This document shows, one piece after another, positions 45,799 to 54,620 of a DNA stretch of 64,000 nucleotides. Numbering within the stretch: position 1 is the stretch's first letter; each line of letters begins with the position of its first letter. The notes below the pieces were generated by a model. The model made no database searches. It was not told where the DNA came from and saw only the letters and a program-made list of their open reading frames with translations. Source of the DNA: JBDREC01 sp043820105 [NCBI: Pseudomonadota bacterium] (GTDB taxonomy: Bacteria; Bdellovibrionota_F; JAHFAK01). Made by a program: the position numbers and the translations under genes. The DNA lies in NCBI GenBank assembly GCA_043820105.1, contig JBDREC010000065.1:49969-113968 (forward strand), in the 5' to 3' direction.

Positions 45799-47220
45799 TT
45801 ACTTTCTCAATATCCCCTCTGCAGCAAGAATACCAGTTGTTGCAGCATTTATAATACCACCAGACAGACCACAACCATCACCAGCTAAGAAGAGATTGTT
45901 TAGATTATAAGATTCAAAATTCTTTTTGATCTTTCCACGGATATGTTTGAATTTAATCTCAGGTCCATATATCAGTGTATTATTACTATTAATACCCTTA
46001 ACAACACCAGATAACTTTTCAATAGCGTCAATGAGATCTTTCATTATTCTATATGAAAACCCAAGAGAAAGGTCTCCTAATGTAACATCAGTAAGGCTTG
46101 GCCTAACATTAATTTTTTTCAATGAACTTTCTTTTGAGCGTCTAAACTTTTTCAGATCGCCGTAGGTCTGTAAGATGGGCTTTCCGGCTCCAAGATTATA
46201 AAAGATATAGGCAAGAGATTGAGTATATTTAAACATATCCTTTTGTGGATCCGTTAATTTATGTTGCATGAGCATTGCAAAATTTAAATTTTCAGATTTC
46301 TTATATTTGTTTGCATGTCCATTAACTCCGATAAAGCTTTCCTTGCCAAGAGTTTCTAAATACCTTTCTTTAACTACAAAACCCCTTGGATTAGTACAGT
46401 AAGTCCTAACAAAATCTTCATAAGCATCTGTATAAATCCAAAACTTGGGATCATAATCGATTTTAAAAATATCTTCCATAAGTTCATTTGGTGCTTCAAT
46501 TCTCACTCCAATATCAAGAGGTACAAAGGAATAAGCCAGATTATATTTTTTCGCCATTTCTAAAAACCAAAAAGCTCCAGACCTGCCGGGTGCCATTAAT
46601 ACATTTTCAGCGTTAATTAAGGTCTTTTTAATATAAAGACCTTTACAAGTTTCATCTTCTATTAAAAGATCATCAACAGCTTCATTCAACAAAATTTCTA
46701 CATTATATGAAAGCAAAATTTCTTTAAAATTTTGCATAACTTCTCTTAAAAGATCAGAGCCAATGTGTTTTTTGGGAGTAGGAATATAATCTATACCTGC
46801 TTGAGCGGCTTGTTCTTTAAGAAAATGCACATTTTCTTGTACATAGCTCATTTCCACTGGTGCCCCACAACTCACTAAGAGTTTATCAATATCCTCAATA
46901 ATATTCATTATCCGACTTTCAGAAAAAGTAATACCATCAAGATCTTTTGTTAAATCAATTCCGGATTTATTGGTAAGAGCACATTTTCCATCAGACATTC
47001 CACCAGCTCCGCCAAAACCATACATAATATGACAAAGCCTGCATTCGATACATACCCCACCTCTTTCAACAACAGGGCATTTTCTTTTGTCAATATCAGA
47101 ACCCTTATCAACTAATAAAACAGATCTACCTTCTTTACCCAACAAATGTGCAGCAAATAGGCCCGCAGGACCAGCCCCAACAATTATTACATCATATTTT
47201 CTATGCTTAGCTTTTGTCAT
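45799..47220 (-). CDS. FAD-dependent dehydrogenase, COG2509-type
   Basis: 473 residues. The N-terminal dinucleotide-binding loop is VIIVGAGPAGLFAAHLL. Near residue 55-90 there is a cysteine-rich segment (RKCPVVERGGVCIECRLCH), followed by GFGGAGGMSDGKC. The C-terminal FAD-closing motif is LFLAGDGCGLSGGIINAATTG. The family is widespread, soluble and of unknown substrate. The ATG at 47220 has AAAGGA upstream at 10 bp; the frame can start 13 codons earlier at a TTG without support. It faces the Cys-rich peptide gene on the same strand, 140 bp apart; a repeat array separates it from hutH downstream of that gene. Confidence 0.8.
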   Translation of the reverse strand: MTKAKHRKYDVIIVGAGPAGLFAAHLLGKEGRSVLLVDKGSDIDKRKCPVVERGGVCIECRLCHIMYGFGGAGGMSDGKCALTNKSGIDLTKDLDGITFSESRIMNIIEDIDKLLVSCGAPVEMSYVQENVHFLKEQAAQAGIDYIPTPKKHIGSDLLREVMQNFKEILLSYNVEILLNEAVDDLLIEDETCKGLYIKKTLINAENVLMAPGRSGAFWFLEMAKKYNLAYSFVPLDIGVRIEAPNELMEDIFKIDYDPKFWIYTDAYEDFVRTYCTNPRGFVVKERYLETLGKESFIGVNGHANKYKKSENLNFAMLMQHKLTDPQKDMFKYTQSLAYIFYNLGAGKPILQTYGDLKKFRRSKESSLKKINVRPSLTDVTLGDLSLGFSYRIMKDLIDAIEKLSGVVKGINSNNTLIYGPEIKFKHIRGKIKKNFESYNLNNLFLAGDGCGLSGGIINAATTGILAAEGILRK

Positions 47221-47285
47221 AGTCTTGTATTCCTTTTTTCTTAAAGGATCCTGAAACAAGTTCAGGATGACATTTATCAGATAAG

Positions 47286-47359
47286 CTTACCACTTACCAC
47301 TTACCACTTACCACTTACCCCTTACCACTTACCACTTACCACTTACCCCTTACCACTTA
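47286..47359. repeat. CTTACCA heptamer array, ten full units
   Basis: Units CTTACCA (with CTTACCC as units 5 and 9) run head to tail from 47286 to 47355. The partial eleventh unit CTTA contains the stop codon of hutH (47357-47359, minus strand). Unlike most arrays here it has a single arm. The regular spacing of the two CTTACCC units suggests duplication of a four- or five-unit block. Confidence 0.9.
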
Positions 47360-48901
47360 TTCAAGGTCTTCATAATAAGTAGCCAAAGCTCCAATTCCTG
47401 CTTCAACAGCACTTAAAACAAGCTTTTCTTCCACTGCTTTCATCATTGCATTATGATCTGGAAAAAGAGGTCTGTCTACATCAAGGTGTTTAACAATTTT
47501 TCTAACTTCATTGTGAGCAAGCTTTGTTCCTTTACCTGGCTCATATTCTCTAAAATCAAGCCCTTGAGCAGCGGCAATATATTCAATGCCCAATATACCA
47601 TTTGCATTTTCTAATATTTGTTTTGTTTTTAAAGCTGAATTCATTCCCATGCTAACAAAATCTTCTTGATCAGCAGCTGCTGGAATGGAGTGAATACAAG
47701 CTGGCGTTGATAAAATTCTTTGTTCAACAATCATCATACCAGCTGTATATTGTGAAAGCATATGACCAGAAAACATACCAGCACCCTTTGTCAAAAAAGG
47801 AGGCAGTTGAACAGACAAAGCTGGATTTAATAAACGATTCAATCTTCTTTCTGATAGAACGCATATCATGCATATTGAAGCACCCACCATATCTAGAGGC
47901 AGGGAAACAGGAGTTCCCTGAAAATTTGCTCCAGTTAAAACAGTATCTTCATCTGGCAAGAAAATTGGATTATCACCAACGCCATTTAGTTCAATTTCAA
48001 CTTGAGTTTTAGCATATCTTAAATGATCACGTGCAGCTCCAATTACTTGGGGGGTGGATCTCATAGAATATGCATCTTGCACTTTTACCTTTACTTTATT
48101 GTCTAAAAGGTCGCTGCCTTCAATTACCTTTTTAATATTAAAAGCTGAAGTAATAGCTCCGCCAAAACCTCTTAATTGATGGAGTCTAACATCATATGGT
48201 TTCATATTTGCCATCAATGCCTCTAAAGTCATTGCAGCTGCGATTTCAGCTTCTTTAATCCATTTTTCAGTATCATGAACAATTAGACATGCTATTCCAT
48301 TAATTAAGTTACTTCCATTAATCATTGCTAAACCATCTCGCGCCTGTAGTACAACAGGCTCAATATCAGCTTCTGCAAAGGCTTGCTTTGTTTCCATCAA
48401 TTTTCCATTATAAAAACACTCTCCCTCACCCATAACAGCTAAAGCGATTTGACTCATAGGTGCAAGATCGCCACAAGCTCCAACAGAACCTTTAGTACAA
48501 ACAGAAGGAGTAACTTGCTTGTTTAATAGTTCACCAATTTTTAAAGTAATTTCTGGTCGACATCCAGAATGCCCATTTGCGTGAACATTCATTCTAGCTG
48601 TCATTGCAGCTCTTACATGCTCAATTGGAGCTGGTTCACCAATGCCAGCTGAATGATTATATATTAAATATTTTTGAAATTCTTTAACTTGCTCATCAGT
48701 TAAAACAACTTCTGAAAACTCACCAATTCCAGTATTCACTCCATACATAATTTCTTTTGCTTCAATTTTCCTTTCAAGCATTCCACGACACTTTTTTATT
48801 CTTTCAATTGCGTCATCTGACAATTCAACTTTCTCATTATATCTTGCAACCATAACTACATCTTCCACGCTTAAATTTTTTCCAGTGATTTTAATTGTCA
48901 T
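47357..48901 (-). CDS. hutH: Histidine ammonia-lyase family protein with an Ala-Cys-Gly MIO triad
   Basis: 514 residues of the aromatic amino acid lyase/mutase family. The MIO prosthetic group forms from Ala-Ser-Gly; here the triad is Ala142-Cys143-Gly144 (KGSVGACGDLAP), so sulfur replaces the serine oxygen. Other HAL landmarks are intact: NHSAGIGEPAP, GLAMINGSN, YSMRSTPQVIGA, GANFQGTP and ADQEDFVSMG (HAL has QEDHVSM). It would remove ammonia from histidine or a related aromatic amino acid. The ATG at 48901 is preceded by TTGGAG six bases upstream; the frame could also start at that TTG. No other hut genes are present. Confidence 0.8.
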   Translation of the reverse strand: MTIKITGKNLSVEDVVMVARYNEKVELSDDAIERIKKCRGMLERKIEAKEIMYGVNTGIGEFSEVVLTDEQVKEFQKYLIYNHSAGIGEPAPIEHVRAAMTARMNVHANGHSGCRPEITLKIGELLNKQVTPSVCTKGSVGACGDLAPMSQIALAVMGEGECFYNGKLMETKQAFAEADIEPVVLQARDGLAMINGSNLINGIACLIVHDTEKWIKEAEIAAAMTLEALMANMKPYDVRLHQLRGFGGAITSAFNIKKVIEGSDLLDNKVKVKVQDAYSMRSTPQVIGAARDHLRYAKTQVEIELNGVGDNPIFLPDEDTVLTGANFQGTPVSLPLDMVGASICMICVLSERRLNRLLNPALSVQLPPFLTKGAGMFSGHMLSQYTAGMMIVEQRILSTPACIHSIPAAADQEDFVSMGMNSALKTKQILENANGILGIEYIAAAQGLDFREYEPGKGTKLAHNEVRKIVKHLDVDRPLFPDHNAMMKAVEEKLVLSAVEAGIGALATYYEDLE

Positions 48902-49257
48902 TTTTTTCTCCAAAATTAATTAAAATAAAAGCATATAAAAAAAAACAAGCCATCCCAATAGTGCAAAGATAGCCTTGTACTCTTGTTCCCCTGTTCTCTT
49001 GTTCTTTATTATAAACCCATTAGTCAGTTGTCAATCTTTGGATTTATTTTCTACAAAAAATATCCTTAATAAGAAAAATTAATTAAATCCAAATTATGAA
49101 AAAAATTTAACTAATCATAATTATAGCTAACTTCAATCAACAAACCCCTTGCATATCAAATGCTTATAATTATAAAATTGACTTTGGGGGAAATTTAAGT
49201 ATTATTACTAGTTTGGTTCGGTAATTTTACCTGAATTAATTAGGCAAGGGAGGTTAT
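48902..49257. other. Intergenic region between hutH and the RsbRD-like gene
   Basis: About 355 bp between divergent genes. It contains four 8-bp words CTTGTACT CTTGTTCC CCTGTTCT CTTGTTCT (48974-49005); the same CTTGTTCT word also occurs near 7022. A TTGCAT...TATAAT pair with only 10 bp between sits at 49149-49170. The ribosome site GGGAGG is just before 49258. Confidence 0.45.
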
Positions 49258-49839
49258 ATGCCATACAACACATTAGTTACATCCGTGCGCAACAACATTG
49301 AAGCACTGGCCAATGGCTGGCAGGAAGAAGCACAAAGCTCACCGTATATGAACACCTACCATTCTCTGGAAACTGATGATCTTCACAAGCGGGGCAAGGT
49401 TTTATTTACAAACTTGCTCAAGTGGCTAGAATCTGGCGCGTCCAACAAAGAAGTTGAAGGATATTTTGAAAACGTTGGAAAAACAAGACTTGATGAGGGT
49501 TTTCCACTTAGTGAAGTCAATCACGCTGTTTATCTGACAAAAAAAGTTTTTCTAAGTTACATTTCCAATCATTATGAGTTAATTGGAAATATGGACTCAA
49601 AAGAAGCATTTGAATTCTGCACCCTTTTAAACAGCTATTTCGACCTTGGAGACTTTCACATCATAAGAGGATATCTAAAAGAACTCTTTGAACATCTCGA
49701 CGGTACAAAGAAATTTACAAAAGAAGAGCTAGAAAATTATTTCAAACGTGGAGCCCTTCACAAAGAAGCAGAAAAAGAAGTTGATGAATACAATATGTAC
49801 TATGACATGATTCACATGGGATTTTTCCCAAAGATGTAG
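49258..49839 (+). CDS. Stand-alone RsbRD N-terminal-like sensory domain protein
   Basis: 193 residues, all helical in character. The middle (LLKWLESGASNKEVEGYFENVGKTRL..., then EGFPLSEVNHAVYLTKK) matches the RsbRD N-terminal domain of stressosome-type RsbT co-antagonists. There is no STAS domain behind it, so it is either a separate sensor or a partner of one. Strong ribosome site (GGGAGG). It lies alone upstream of the cytochrome locus; a link is unproven. Confidence 0.65.
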   Translation: MPYNTLVTSVRNNIEALANGWQEEAQSSPYMNTYHSLETDDLHKRGKVLFTNLLKWLESGASNKEVEGYFENVGKTRLDEGFPLSEVNHAVYLTKKVFLSYISNHYELIGNMDSKEAFEFCTLLNSYFDLGDFHIIRGYLKELFEHLDGTKKFTKEELENYFKRGALHKEAEKEVDEYNMYYDMIHMGFFPKM

Positions 49840-50001
49840 AAAGTTTTTATTTCTTACACTCATACATTTTGAAGATATTCAAAACTACACTTGTATTATA
49901 ATTAAAATCAAGAAATGCTAAATATCTACAAGTTCACTTGACTTTTATACAATGTGCCATTATTTCAAATAAAATCATTAAAAAAGTGTATATAAATTAA
50001 T

Positions 50002-50997
50002 ATGTATAAAATTTTTTCATCTATTCAACTTAGTGTTATTTTATTTTCTATTTTAATAATCTCTTCAATTTCGGGAACATTAATAAATCAAGAAAAGGCA
50101 CTTGCATATATATATCATTCATGGTGGTATTTTTTGCTTTTAATCACATTAAGTATTAATTTAATCCTTTGCACATTAAAAAAAAGACATTATAGGATTA
50201 AATCTTTAGGATTTCTTTTAACCCATTTTGGAGTCCTGATAATTCTCCTTGGAGGCTTATTAAGTAATTTACTATGCGAAAAAGGAACTTTGTCCTTACG
50301 AGTTAAGCAAAAGTCTGACGTATTTTACATAAATAAAAAACCACAAAAACTAGGTTTCACAATTGGCTTGGATAAATTTTTCATTGAATCTTATGACAAT
50401 AATAAAATCCTAAATAATCTTGGCAGGCTTTTAATAAGAACAAAAGATAAACTAAAAGAACAAAGTTTTAATGTTGAACTTAACAAGGAATTTTCTTTTC
50501 TTGACGGCAAATATAAAGCCAAGATAACGCAATTTGAACCAAACTTATTTTTTGATATTAAAGCTAAAAAAGTAAGAAGCAAAAATAAATTGCCTGAAAA
50601 TCCGGCTATTCACGTTAGCATCATTTATAATGGTAAAAACTATAATCAATGGGTGTTTGCCAAATATCATGATTTGAAGATGGGAAAATCTAATTTAGAC
50701 ATTGATTTTGTTTATTTTTTTCAAAAGCACTCGACAAGAATCAAAGATTTTAAAAGCGACCTTTCAATTTATGAAGAAAACAAACTAATTCTGCAAAAAA
50801 CAATAGAAGTAAATGATCCCCTTGAATATAAAGGATATAAATTTTATCAATCAAATTATGATCCTAAAAACATGATGTGGTCTGGACTCCGTGTTGTAAA
50901 AGATCCAGGAACAATATTTGTATATTTAGGTTTTTTAATTCTTTGTTTGGGAATACTATTTATTTTTTACTTAAAACCTTTTCTTAGAAAAGACTAA
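50002..50997 (+). CDS. resB: Cytochrome c biogenesis protein ResB/CcsB (system II)
   Basis: 331 residues. Three N-terminal membrane helices (SSIQLSVILFSILIISSISG; SWWYFLLLITLSINLILC; FLLTHFGVLIILLGGLL), a large periplasmic domain (about 95-300) and a last helix (TIFVYLGFLILCLGIL). This is the compact ResB plan. With CcsA it moves and attaches heme to CXXCH cytochromes. CcsA follows 23 bp on. First gene of the electron-transfer locus; no clear ribosome site seen. Confidence 0.85.
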   Translation: MYKIFSSIQLSVILFSILIISSISGTLINQEKALAYIYHSWWYFLLLITLSINLILCTLKKRHYRIKSLGFLLTHFGVLIILLGGLLSNLLCEKGTLSLRVKQKSDVFYINKKPQKLGFTIGLDKFFIESYDNNKILNNLGRLLIRTKDKLKEQSFNVELNKEFSFLDGKYKAKITQFEPNLFFDIKAKKVRSKNKLPENPAIHVSIIYNGKNYNQWVFAKYHDLKMGKSNLDIDFVYFFQKHSTRIKDFKSDLSIYEENKLILQKTIEVNDPLEYKGYKFYQSNYDPKNMMWSGLRVVKDPGTIFVYLGFLILCLGILFIFYLKPFLRKD

Positions 50998-51020
50998 CAT
51001 TTTATATTAAGGAATAGCCA

Positions 51021-51827
51021 ATGGATTTTAGCACAGCAAATATTGCTTTTCTAACATATTTACTTGCAGCAATTATTTACTTTATATTTCTTCTTTCTGG
51101 CAACAACAAATCTTCTAAATTAGGATACTATATATTAATTATTGCTCTTATACTGAACTTAATCACAATTATTCAAAGATGGATACTTGTTGCATATCCA
51201 CCCTTTTCAAATATGTATGAAACAATGCTTGTTTGGGCTTGTTCAATTGCATTTTTCCAGATCATTTTTGAGAAAAAATATAATCTTTCAAGGATTGGTT
51301 TTTTCTCTTCGCTTTCAGCACTTCTTGTTTTGGCCTATGCCTCATTTTTTACTACAAAGGATATTTCTCCCCTTGTACCTGCACTGCAGAGCAATTGGCT
51401 GACAGTACATGTCATATCTTATTTCATCAGCTATGGGGCTTTAGCTTTGTCATTTATTACCGCGATATATTTTGTAATTAATAAAAATTCTAAAATAGAT
51501 TTTAGCAATATTACTTATAAATTAATATCTTTTGCATTTCCTTTTCTTACTATTGGATTAATAACCGGGTCAGTATGGGCAAAAGAAGCCTGGGGAGATT
51601 ACTGGAGTTGGGATCCAAAAGAAATGTGGTCTTTAATCACCTGGTTATTGTATTTAAATTTTCTACATCTTCCAAAAACTCTTCCAAATGTTTTACGAAA
51701 GTTAAAGATTGATTTAAAATACAACAAATTGGTTATTAATATTTTTGCAATCATTGGCTTCTTATGTGTTGTCTTTACATATATTGGTGTTAACTATTTA
51801 TTATCTGGTTTACATTCATATGCATAA
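51021..51827 (+). CDS. ccsA: Cytochrome c biogenesis protein CcsA/ResC (system II heme handling)
   Basis: 268 residues, eight hydrophobic segments. The WWD-type heme loop is WGDYWSWDPKEMWS. Conserved histidines flank it (LTVHVISYF, NFLHLPK, GLHSYA). It presents heme on the periplasmic side with ResB. AAGGA eight bases before the ATG. Its direct linkage to seven multiheme cytochrome genes, several with CX3CH or CX4CH sites, suggests that it serves them. Confidence 0.9.
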   Translation: MDFSTANIAFLTYLLAAIIYFIFLLSGNNKSSKLGYYILIIALILNLITIIQRWILVAYPPFSNMYETMLVWACSIAFFQIIFEKKYNLSRIGFFSSLSALLVLAYASFFTTKDISPLVPALQSNWLTVHVISYFISYGALALSFITAIYFVINKNSKIDFSNITYKLISFAFPFLTIGLITGSVWAKEAWGDYWSWDPKEMWSLITWLLYLNFLHLPKTLPNVLRKLKIDLKYNKLVINIFAIIGFLCVVFTYIGVNYLLSGLHSYA

Positions 51828-51840
51828 TATTAGGTGTTTA

Positions 51841-53028
51841 ATGCTTATCAATAGGAATTTATTAAAATTAATAAAACGATCTAAAATCAATATTTGTAGC
51901 CTTATTGTTTTGCTTTTTTTTCTTAGCATTTTCACTTTTGAAAATGGTTTTTGTGCCCAGAATAAATCTACTAATAATTCAGGTTGTCTAATGTGCCATA
52001 GATACCCTGCCCTTGGCAGATATAACGATAAGGGTGATATAGACATATATTATGTAGATGATCAGAATTTTGAAAAATCTGTCCATGGCATTTTAAATTG
52101 CACAGATTGCCATAAAGATATTACTAAAATCCCTCATGTTAATGCCAAGAAAGTTGATTGTTCAACAAAATGCCACCTTAAAGAACCATCAACTCAAAAA
52201 GAATTTTCTCATATAAATATGCATAATAAATTTGAAAGTAGTGTTCATAGCAAAATGCGAAATGGAAATTTAAAAGCAAACTACGAAGACCTACCAAGCT
52301 GCAAATATTGTCATAACAATCGAAAATTACAGGGCATGATAGATACTAAAAACTATAGAGATGAAGCCTTTTCTCAAGAGATCCTTACAAGGTGCAAAGG
52401 ATGCCATACAAAACAGGGATGGGCCGACAGATTCTTAAAACATTTATCAGATCGCACTTTAAGGAAAAGGTCCCAGTCAGAAATTGTATTTTTATGCGCC
52501 TCTTGCCATGAAGACCAGGAAAAAATGTCAAGACATGGTCTTGAATCTGTCGCCACATTTAAGGATACTTTTCATTGGACGCTAGTAAAATATAATGTGC
52601 AAAATGCTCCTGATTGCATGAGTTGTCACATTCCCCGGGGATATTCAACTCATGATATAAAATTTAAAAATAATGATATCTCACCTATTAACAAAAATAA
52701 TATAGTCAACACATGTTCAAATCAAGGTGGCATGCAAACTTGCCATCCAGACGCTACAGAATATTTCGCAAAAGGTCGTGTACATGCTTATGGTGAAAAA
52801 GCAAAATTATTAAGCAATAATGAGGTTCAATCAGAAGATTCTATTCTTTTTGAAAGAGCCAAAAATGAACTTTCAAAAGATGATATTCTTAAATATAAGA
52901 TTTTAAAGTTTCTAACTTTAATTTATAAGTTATTTATTGCTATGGTGATCTTCCCAATGTTTGTACATCAAGTATTAGATTATAATAGAATTAAAATAAA
53001 TATTAAAAAAACAAAAAAAAGGACTTGA
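51841..53028 (+). CDS. Membrane-anchored octaheme-type c cytochrome
   Basis: 395 residues. A signal sequence (hydrophobic 19-35, ending NGFCAQ) is followed by a heme-binding region with CLMCH, CTDCH, CSTKCH (CX3CH), CKYCH, CKGCH, CASCH and CMSCH. A further CSNQGGMQTCH fits CX8CH in a place where relatives have CGKCH. A C-terminal membrane helix (FLTLIYKLFIAMVIFPMFVHQ) anchors it to the inner membrane. The ATG at 51841 has AGGTG upstream and starts 13 bp after ccsA. It is followed by the b-type cytochrome, so the two probably form a quinol-linked electron entry or exit module. Confidence 0.85.
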   Translation: MLINRNLLKLIKRSKINICSLIVLLFFLSIFTFENGFCAQNKSTNNSGCLMCHRYPALGRYNDKGDIDIYYVDDQNFEKSVHGILNCTDCHKDITKIPHVNAKKVDCSTKCHLKEPSTQKEFSHINMHNKFESSVHSKMRNGNLKANYEDLPSCKYCHNNRKLQGMIDTKNYRDEAFSQEILTRCKGCHTKQGWADRFLKHLSDRTLRKRSQSEIVFLCASCHEDQEKMSRHGLESVATFKDTFHWTLVKYNVQNAPDCMSCHIPRGYSTHDIKFKNNDISPINKNNIVNTCSNQGGMQTCHPDATEYFAKGRVHAYGEKAKLLSNNEVQSEDSILFERAKNELSKDDILKYKILKFLTLIYKLFIAMVIFPMFVHQVLDYNRIKINIKKTKKRT

Positions 53029-53057
53029 GTAAAAACTCAACAGTTAGGGTTAAAACA

Positions 53058-53783
53058 ATGGCAACAAATATTGATAAAAAGCACAATGAAAAAATATACT
53101 TTATAAGATTAAACCTAAATGAACGAATACAACATGGAATATTTTTTAGTTGTTTTTTTACGTTAGCCTTAACTGGTTTTATGATTTATATTCCTGAAGA
53201 TATTGTTGCTTTATTTGGAAAGTTTGGTGAGACAATCTTTTTATACAGAAGCCTTGTACATAGAATTGCTGCAGTGATAATGGTATTGGTATGTGCTTAT
53301 CATTTGTTTTATTTACTTTTTAAAAAAACCGGTCGCTTATTTTTAGTCGATATGTTTCCAAGATTCAAAGATGTTTTCGATATTAAAGATAATTTGCTTT
53401 ATTACATTGGATTCAAAAAAGAAGCGCCTGAATTTGACAGGTTTTCATACAAACAAAAAGCTGAATACGGTGCTTTAATAGCTGGAAACACTTTAATGAC
53501 ATTAAGTGGATTAATTCTATGGTTTGAAGCTTATTGGTATAAATTTATTATTGATATAGCAAAAGTGGTTCATGGAATGGAAGCTGTCCTAGCTTGTCTT
53601 GCTATTATTATTTGGCATTTATATGAAGTCCATCTTAAACCAAGAAAATTTCCAATTGATAGTCTTTGGATAACAGGAATCATTGATGAAGAAGAAATGA
53701 AAGAAGAATATCCTATGCACTATAAAAGGATTATGAAAGATCCGAAATTAAAGGATATATTTATATATAAACAAAAAAATTAA
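53058..53783 (+). CDS. Di-heme b-type cytochrome, formate dehydrogenase-gamma/hydrogenase cytb family
   Basis: 241 residues with four membrane helices. Candidate heme b ligands are the histidines in ERIQHGIFF, VHRIAAVIMVLVCAYHLF and VVHGMEAV...IIWHLYEVH. The family exchanges electrons between quinone and periplasmic partners. The ATG at 53058 has TTAGGG upstream; a TTG 11 codons earlier overlaps the preceding stop and has its ribosome site too close. It lies between two membrane-attached c cytochromes. Confidence 0.82.
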   Translation: MATNIDKKHNEKIYFIRLNLNERIQHGIFFSCFFTLALTGFMIYIPEDIVALFGKFGETIFLYRSLVHRIAAVIMVLVCAYHLFYLLFKKTGRLFLVDMFPRFKDVFDIKDNLLYYIGFKKEAPEFDRFSYKQKAEYGALIAGNTLMTLSGLILWFEAYWYKFIIDIAKVVHGMEAVLACLAIIIWHLYEVHLKPRKFPIDSLWITGIIDEEEMKEEYPMHYKRIMKDPKLKDIFIYKQKN

Positions 53784-53806
53784 TTACTTTGAAAAAAGAA
53801 CCAATT

Positions 53807-54616
53807 ATGATGAAATTTGTTAACTTAATATTAGTAATCTTTGAACGAACAATAGTAAATTTGATAAAATTAATATATCTATCTCCCATATTACTTTTTG
53901 CCTTATTTCTACTGGTGCATCTATATTATCCAGAATTAATCTACAAAAACAAGGGTGTTTCCTCTAATAAAACAGATCGTAGTGAAGACATGTTAAAAAG
54001 AATAAAGGCCGACAAAAAGCCAATATCAAGATATCATTTTCATATTGTTGATGAATACATCCCAACCATGGCCAAAAGCAAACCTTCATGCTACTCTTGT
54101 CATGGAACATATGCTCATTATAAAGATAAAAAAACTGGATCCGTTCTTAACATGCATTCTGGATATATAGATTGCACAGTTTGCCATGTAAAGAAACAAG
54201 ACATGCCAGATGAAAGATTCAGAATTCATTGGGTTGATAATGCTTCCTCAGAAACTATAAAAAAACCAATTGGACAGTTTGGAAAATATTCAGGAAAAAT
54301 TTCTCTATTTCATTATGAAAATAACTGGCTAGAAAAATATGAACCTATAGATTCAATTTTAATAAATAAATTTTTACGCTCTATTGATAAAAGTGATGAT
54401 TATAAAAAAGGGAAAAGAAAAGATGTACTTCACCAAAAAATATCAAAAAAAGCTGTGTCTTGCAAAGAGTGTCATAATAAAGACGGGTATCTAAATTTTA
54501 CTGTGCTTGGGTATTCTGAAAACAGAATAAATTATCTGTCTTCTTCTGAATTATTTGGTATTTTTACAAACTATGAAGTCTTTTATTTGCCTGCATTAAT
54601 TAAATCAGACATATAA
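53807..54616 (+). CDS. Membrane-anchored triheme c cytochrome
   Basis: 269 residues from ATG 53807 (a TTG at 53789 is also possible; neither has a good ribosome site). An N-terminal membrane anchor (LSPILLFALFLLVHLYY) is followed by CYSCHG, CTVCH and CKECH. The C-terminal 45 residues after the last heme are conserved in the cytochrome at 62331. Third member of the ccsA-cyt-cytb-cyt run. It ends four bases before the convergent diheme lipoprotein gene. Confidence 0.78.
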   Translation: MMKFVNLILVIFERTIVNLIKLIYLSPILLFALFLLVHLYYPELIYKNKGVSSNKTDRSEDMLKRIKADKKPISRYHFHIVDEYIPTMAKSKPSCYSCHGTYAHYKDKKTGSVLNMHSGYIDCTVCHVKKQDMPDERFRIHWVDNASSETIKKPIGQFGKYSGKISLFHYENNWLEKYEPIDSILINKFLRSIDKSDDYKKGKRKDVLHQKISKKAVSCKECHNKDGYLNFTVLGYSENRINYLSSSELFGIFTNYEVFYLPALIKSDI

Positions 54617-54620
54617 TTTT

